A DNA stretch of 30,626 nucleotides, from the NCBI GenBank assembly GCA_045628945.1, contig JAZQQG010000051.1, forward strand, positions 1 through 30,626, written 5' to 3'. Below, in pieces: positions 28,594 through 30,626 of this stretch (positions are counted from its first letter, which is position 1; every line of letters starts with the position of its first letter). The notes under the pieces are model-generated. The model had not been told where the DNA came from. It did not search any database and saw only the letters and a program-made list of their open reading frames with translations. This stretch comes from RGIG4034 sp045628945. Lineage in GTDB: Bacteria; Bacillota; Clostridia; Lachnospirales; Lachnospiraceae. The translations under genes were made by a program, and so were the position numbers.

Positions 28594-30069
28594 ATGAAGA
28601 AGAGAATTTTAAGTATTCTTCTTATTCTTGCATTTGTGATTACTGCAATCGGATGCGGAAAGAAAGAAGAGAGCAAGAAAAACAATGATGCCCCTGCCAC
28701 GCAGGAAGTAACCAAAGAAGAGGAGCCTACGGTAAATCCGGTAGAGGACCAGACAGAAGATGAGACCGATACTCTTGGAGTAACTGCTTCGGAAGAGTAT
28801 CCCACTGAGTTTGATACCAAGATTACCATTGCAATCAACCCTCAGATTACCTTAATGTTAGCAGATGGTTTTGTATTCTTTGTAGGATACGATAACGAAG
28901 ATGCAGTTGACTGTTATGGAGATTTAGTATTAGAAGGCTTAACATTAGAAGAAGCTACCACTCTTATTATGAATGCAGCCATCGATAAAGAATACTTTAA
29001 GGATGGTGGTAAGGTCGATGTTCATGTAGAGAATGGAAAGACCATCGAACTTTCGGAAGAGGAAGAAGCCATCTATGGTGTAAGCTCTTTTGTGATGCTC
29101 TATGCAGGAGAAATTATTGCAGATAAGGGATTAGATGGCGAGATTACTACTACCGTATCCTTAAATACCCCGGAAGGAATCAATACCACTACAGAGACCA
29201 AAACTGTAGAAGAGATTAAGTTAGATGCTGCTGAAGTAGTAGAAGATACCCCTGTTGAGGATCCTGTCGTAGACACTCCGGTTGAAGATGTTCCCGCAGT
29301 AGAAGAAGAGCCTAAAACCGAAGAAAAGCCTGCTTATACCGTAGAGGCATATGAAGCTACGATGTATATCCAGAAGGATGTCTCCACCAGAAAAGGACCT
29401 TCAAAGGATTATAAGAAAGTAAAGACCTTAAAAAAGGGAACCGAGATTAAGATTACCGGAAAAGCATCTACCGGATGGTATCAGTTAGAGGATGGAAGCT
29501 TTATTACCAACAGTAAGACTTATGTAGGTGCAAATCCTCCAAAGGAGGAAGTAAAGGTAGAGACTCCCAAGACGGAAACCAAGGTAGAGACTCCCAAGGA
29601 AGAAACCAAAACAGAAACATCCAGCAATAAAGATGTCTGTGATGGATTAAAGCATTGTAGCGCATGGAATGGTAAATGGACGGAGTTAAGAGGCGGTAAT
29701 GCTTACGGCGATACTTGGATTACTCACTCAAGTAATGGTGTTGATGGCGACGAATCGAATGCATGGTTAATCGATTGGTATAATGCAGGAACCGAAACCG
29801 GTCCAAGCTTAACAAATCCTTATGACCACGTTACCTACGAAATCAATACTTGGAGAATGTTTACTCCTCCGGAATGGAGATGTTCTCATTGTGGCGGATG
29901 GTTTAAGGAAAAATCCTTTAATCCTTTTACAGAAGATTTTGCTAATATTATATCTTATGATACATATTATTTTAAGACAGGATCAGACGGATATTGGACC
30001 TATACGCCAGAAGGGGATCTTGACACTTGGATTGATGGAACTTGGAAAGTAACCGTCACTCATCACTAA
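28594..30069 (+). CDS. Lipoprotein with RsgI-like domain, SH3 domain and Cys-containing tail
   Basis: A 491-residue lipoprotein. The start at ATG 28594 gives a signal peptide with lipobox TAIGC (C21); an upstream start would add seven residues. Residues about 70-155 (KITIAINPQITLML, GYDNEDAVDCYGDLVLEGLTLEEATTLIMNAAIDKEYF) resemble the extracellular middle domain of RsgI-type anti-sigma factors. An acidic proline/valine linker follows, then an SH3-like domain (about 255-318; MYIQKDVSTRKGPSKDYKKVKTLKKGTEIKI). After a PKTETKVETPKEETK repeat linker comes a C-terminal Trp/Cys-rich domain (about 345-491) with a CSHCGGWF knuckle. The gene uses more TTA and AT-rich codons than its neighbours. It has its own promoter and terminator. 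Wall attachment or sensing is inferred. Confidence 0.85.
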   Translation: MKKRILSILLILAFVITAIGCGKKEESKKNNDAPATQEVTKEEEPTVNPVEDQTEDETDTLGVTASEEYPTEFDTKITIAINPQITLMLADGFVFFVGYDNEDAVDCYGDLVLEGLTLEEATTLIMNAAIDKEYFKDGGKVDVHVENGKTIELSEEEEAIYGVSSFVMLYAGEIIADKGLDGEITTTVSLNTPEGINTTTETKTVEEIKLDAAEVVEDTPVEDPVVDTPVEDVPAVEEEPKTEEKPAYTVEAYEATMYIQKDVSTRKGPSKDYKKVKTLKKGTEIKITGKASTGWYQLEDGSFITNSKTYVGANPPKEEVKVETPKTETKVETPKEETKTETSSNKDVCDGLKHCSAWNGKWTELRGGNAYGDTWITHSSNGVDGDESNAWLIDWYNAGTETGPSLTNPYDHVTYEINTWRMFTPPEWRCSHCGGWFKEKSFNPFTEDFANIISYDTYYFKTGSDGYWTYTPEGDLDTWIDGTWKVTVTHH

Positions 30070-30085
30070 TCATATAAAAATAATT

Positions 30086-30118
30086 AGAGGAATGGTTCTC
30101 CATTCCTCTTTTCTTTTT
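30086..30118 (+). terminator. Terminator of lipoprotein gene
   Basis: AGAGGAATGG (30086-30095) and CCATTCCTCT (30100-30109) form a perfect 10 bp stem with a 4-base loop, followed by TTTCTTTTT. Confidence 0.93.
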
Positions 30119-30156
30119 AATCATCTTGAGTAATCGATTATTTTTGTGTCGATAAT

Positions 30157-30185
30157 TTGTAAAAACCATAAAAGGCAGTTATAAT
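30157..30185 (+). promoter_or_regulatory. Sigma-A promoter without an obvious gene
   Basis: TTGTAA (30157-30162), a 17-base spacer and a perfect TATAAT (30180-30185). Transcription would start near 30192 and run through the hairpin at 30272-30308. Confidence 0.65.
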
Positions 30186-30271
30186 AGTGGCAGATAATAG
30201 CACTTCATAGGGGCATGTGTTGTTGCAGCCTCTCATTGACATGCATTAGTTTACAGTGTTATACATAAACA

Positions 30272-30308
30272 AAGGCTGAGTGCCTATAATAGTTAAGCAC
30301 TCAGCCTT
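30272..30308. repeat. 12 bp perfect hairpin
   Basis: AAGGCTGAGTGC (30272-30283) and GCACTCAGCCTT (30297-30308) pair perfectly around a 13-base loop. On the plus strand no T-run follows. On the minus strand TTGTTT follows, so it may be a weak minus-strand terminator or a structural part of a plus-strand transcript. Confidence 0.6.
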
Positions 30309-30626
30309 AAAATCATCATAGAAGATCTATTTACAGACTTTTATTCACACACTCGGTGAAGTGATTTGGATTCTTGAAATATCACAACCATCATGTTAAA
30401 ATACTTTCAAGCAGAATTCTTGAATCAAATCTATCTTTCTATATTTTCTATGAACGAATCTATTCTAAAATTCCTGCTTACATTTACAACTTATTTTCAT
30501 TACGTTTGGGCAGGGAGAGGGATAGAGTATTGATGTTCCTTTGAGGGCTTGGGATTTTCGATGTGGCATAAGTCCATGTGGCATAGTTTTGTGCGCATTT
30601 TCCTTTCGTCCCTGCGGAAAGGAGCA

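Larger units (their letters stand above)
30119..30626. other. Gene-free right-end region
   Basis: No credible gene is seen in these 500 bases. They hold a good plus-strand promoter (30157-30185), a 12 bp hairpin (30272-30308) and AT-rich sequence around 30340-30500. A direct repeat of ATGTGGCATA lies at 30561-30570 and 30576-30585. A TCCTTTC/GAAAGGA inverted repeat sits near the edge. It may be the leader of a gene beyond the window or contain a small RNA. Confidence 0.5.

Overview
The window looks like chromosomal DNA of a low-to-moderate GC Firmicute, most likely a Lachnospiraceae-type clostridium. This is inferred from family content, not from a search: an LL-diaminopimelate aminotransferase (dapL), a VTC-type polyphosphate polymerase beside a DUF4956 membrane protein, a DUF5685-like protein with a J-domain protein, Hsp33, strong AGGAGG ribosome binding sites, and T-tailed intrinsic terminators. 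No rRNA, tRNA, CRISPR array, transposase, integrase or phage gene was seen.

Left part (1-3288): a cluster of hairpins including the dapL terminator, then dapL on the minus strand. It is divergent from a two-gene operon (VTC domain enzyme, then DUF4956 membrane protein) that ends at a strong terminator.

Galactan region (3390-17014): a coherent locus for beta-1,4-galactan and galacto-oligosaccharides. An exported GH53 galactanase lipoprotein with Ig-like and carbohydrate-binding modules lies behind a promoter overlapped by a LacI-type palindrome. It is followed by a LacI-family regulator, a 628-residue protein of unrecognised family that looks like a carbohydrate enzyme, a 73-residue zinc ribbon, and a second GH53 with no signal peptide. 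A TetR-family regulator then precedes a GH2 beta-galactosidase, a GPH-type sugar:cation symporter and a GH36 alpha-galactosidase. The inferred flow is outside cleavage by the lipoprotein, uptake by the symporter, then inside trimming by GH53, GH2 and GH36.

Middle (17015-20921): a 590-base stretch without a credible gene holds nested long-range inverted repeats, probably a large structured RNA. It is best supported on the minus strand, with a TATAAT box at one end and a hairpin plus T-run at the other. Next comes an operon of a membrane zinc-ribbon protein, a DUF5685-like protein and a J-domain/TPR-like protein, then a separately promoted membrane-anchored FKBP/trigger-factor-like foldase.

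Right part (21148-30626): a Cys-rich surface protein; a tightly overlapping run of hisC, small multidrug export family membrane protein, SAM methyltransferase and Hsp33; an ECF sigma factor with its probable membrane anti-sigma factor and a YczE-like membrane protein; and a lipoprotein combining an RsgI-like middle domain, an SH3 domain and a Cys-containing tail. The last 500 bases have a good promoter and a long hairpin but no credible gene.

Coordinates, motifs and pairings were read by eye. Family names come from recognition without database searches.
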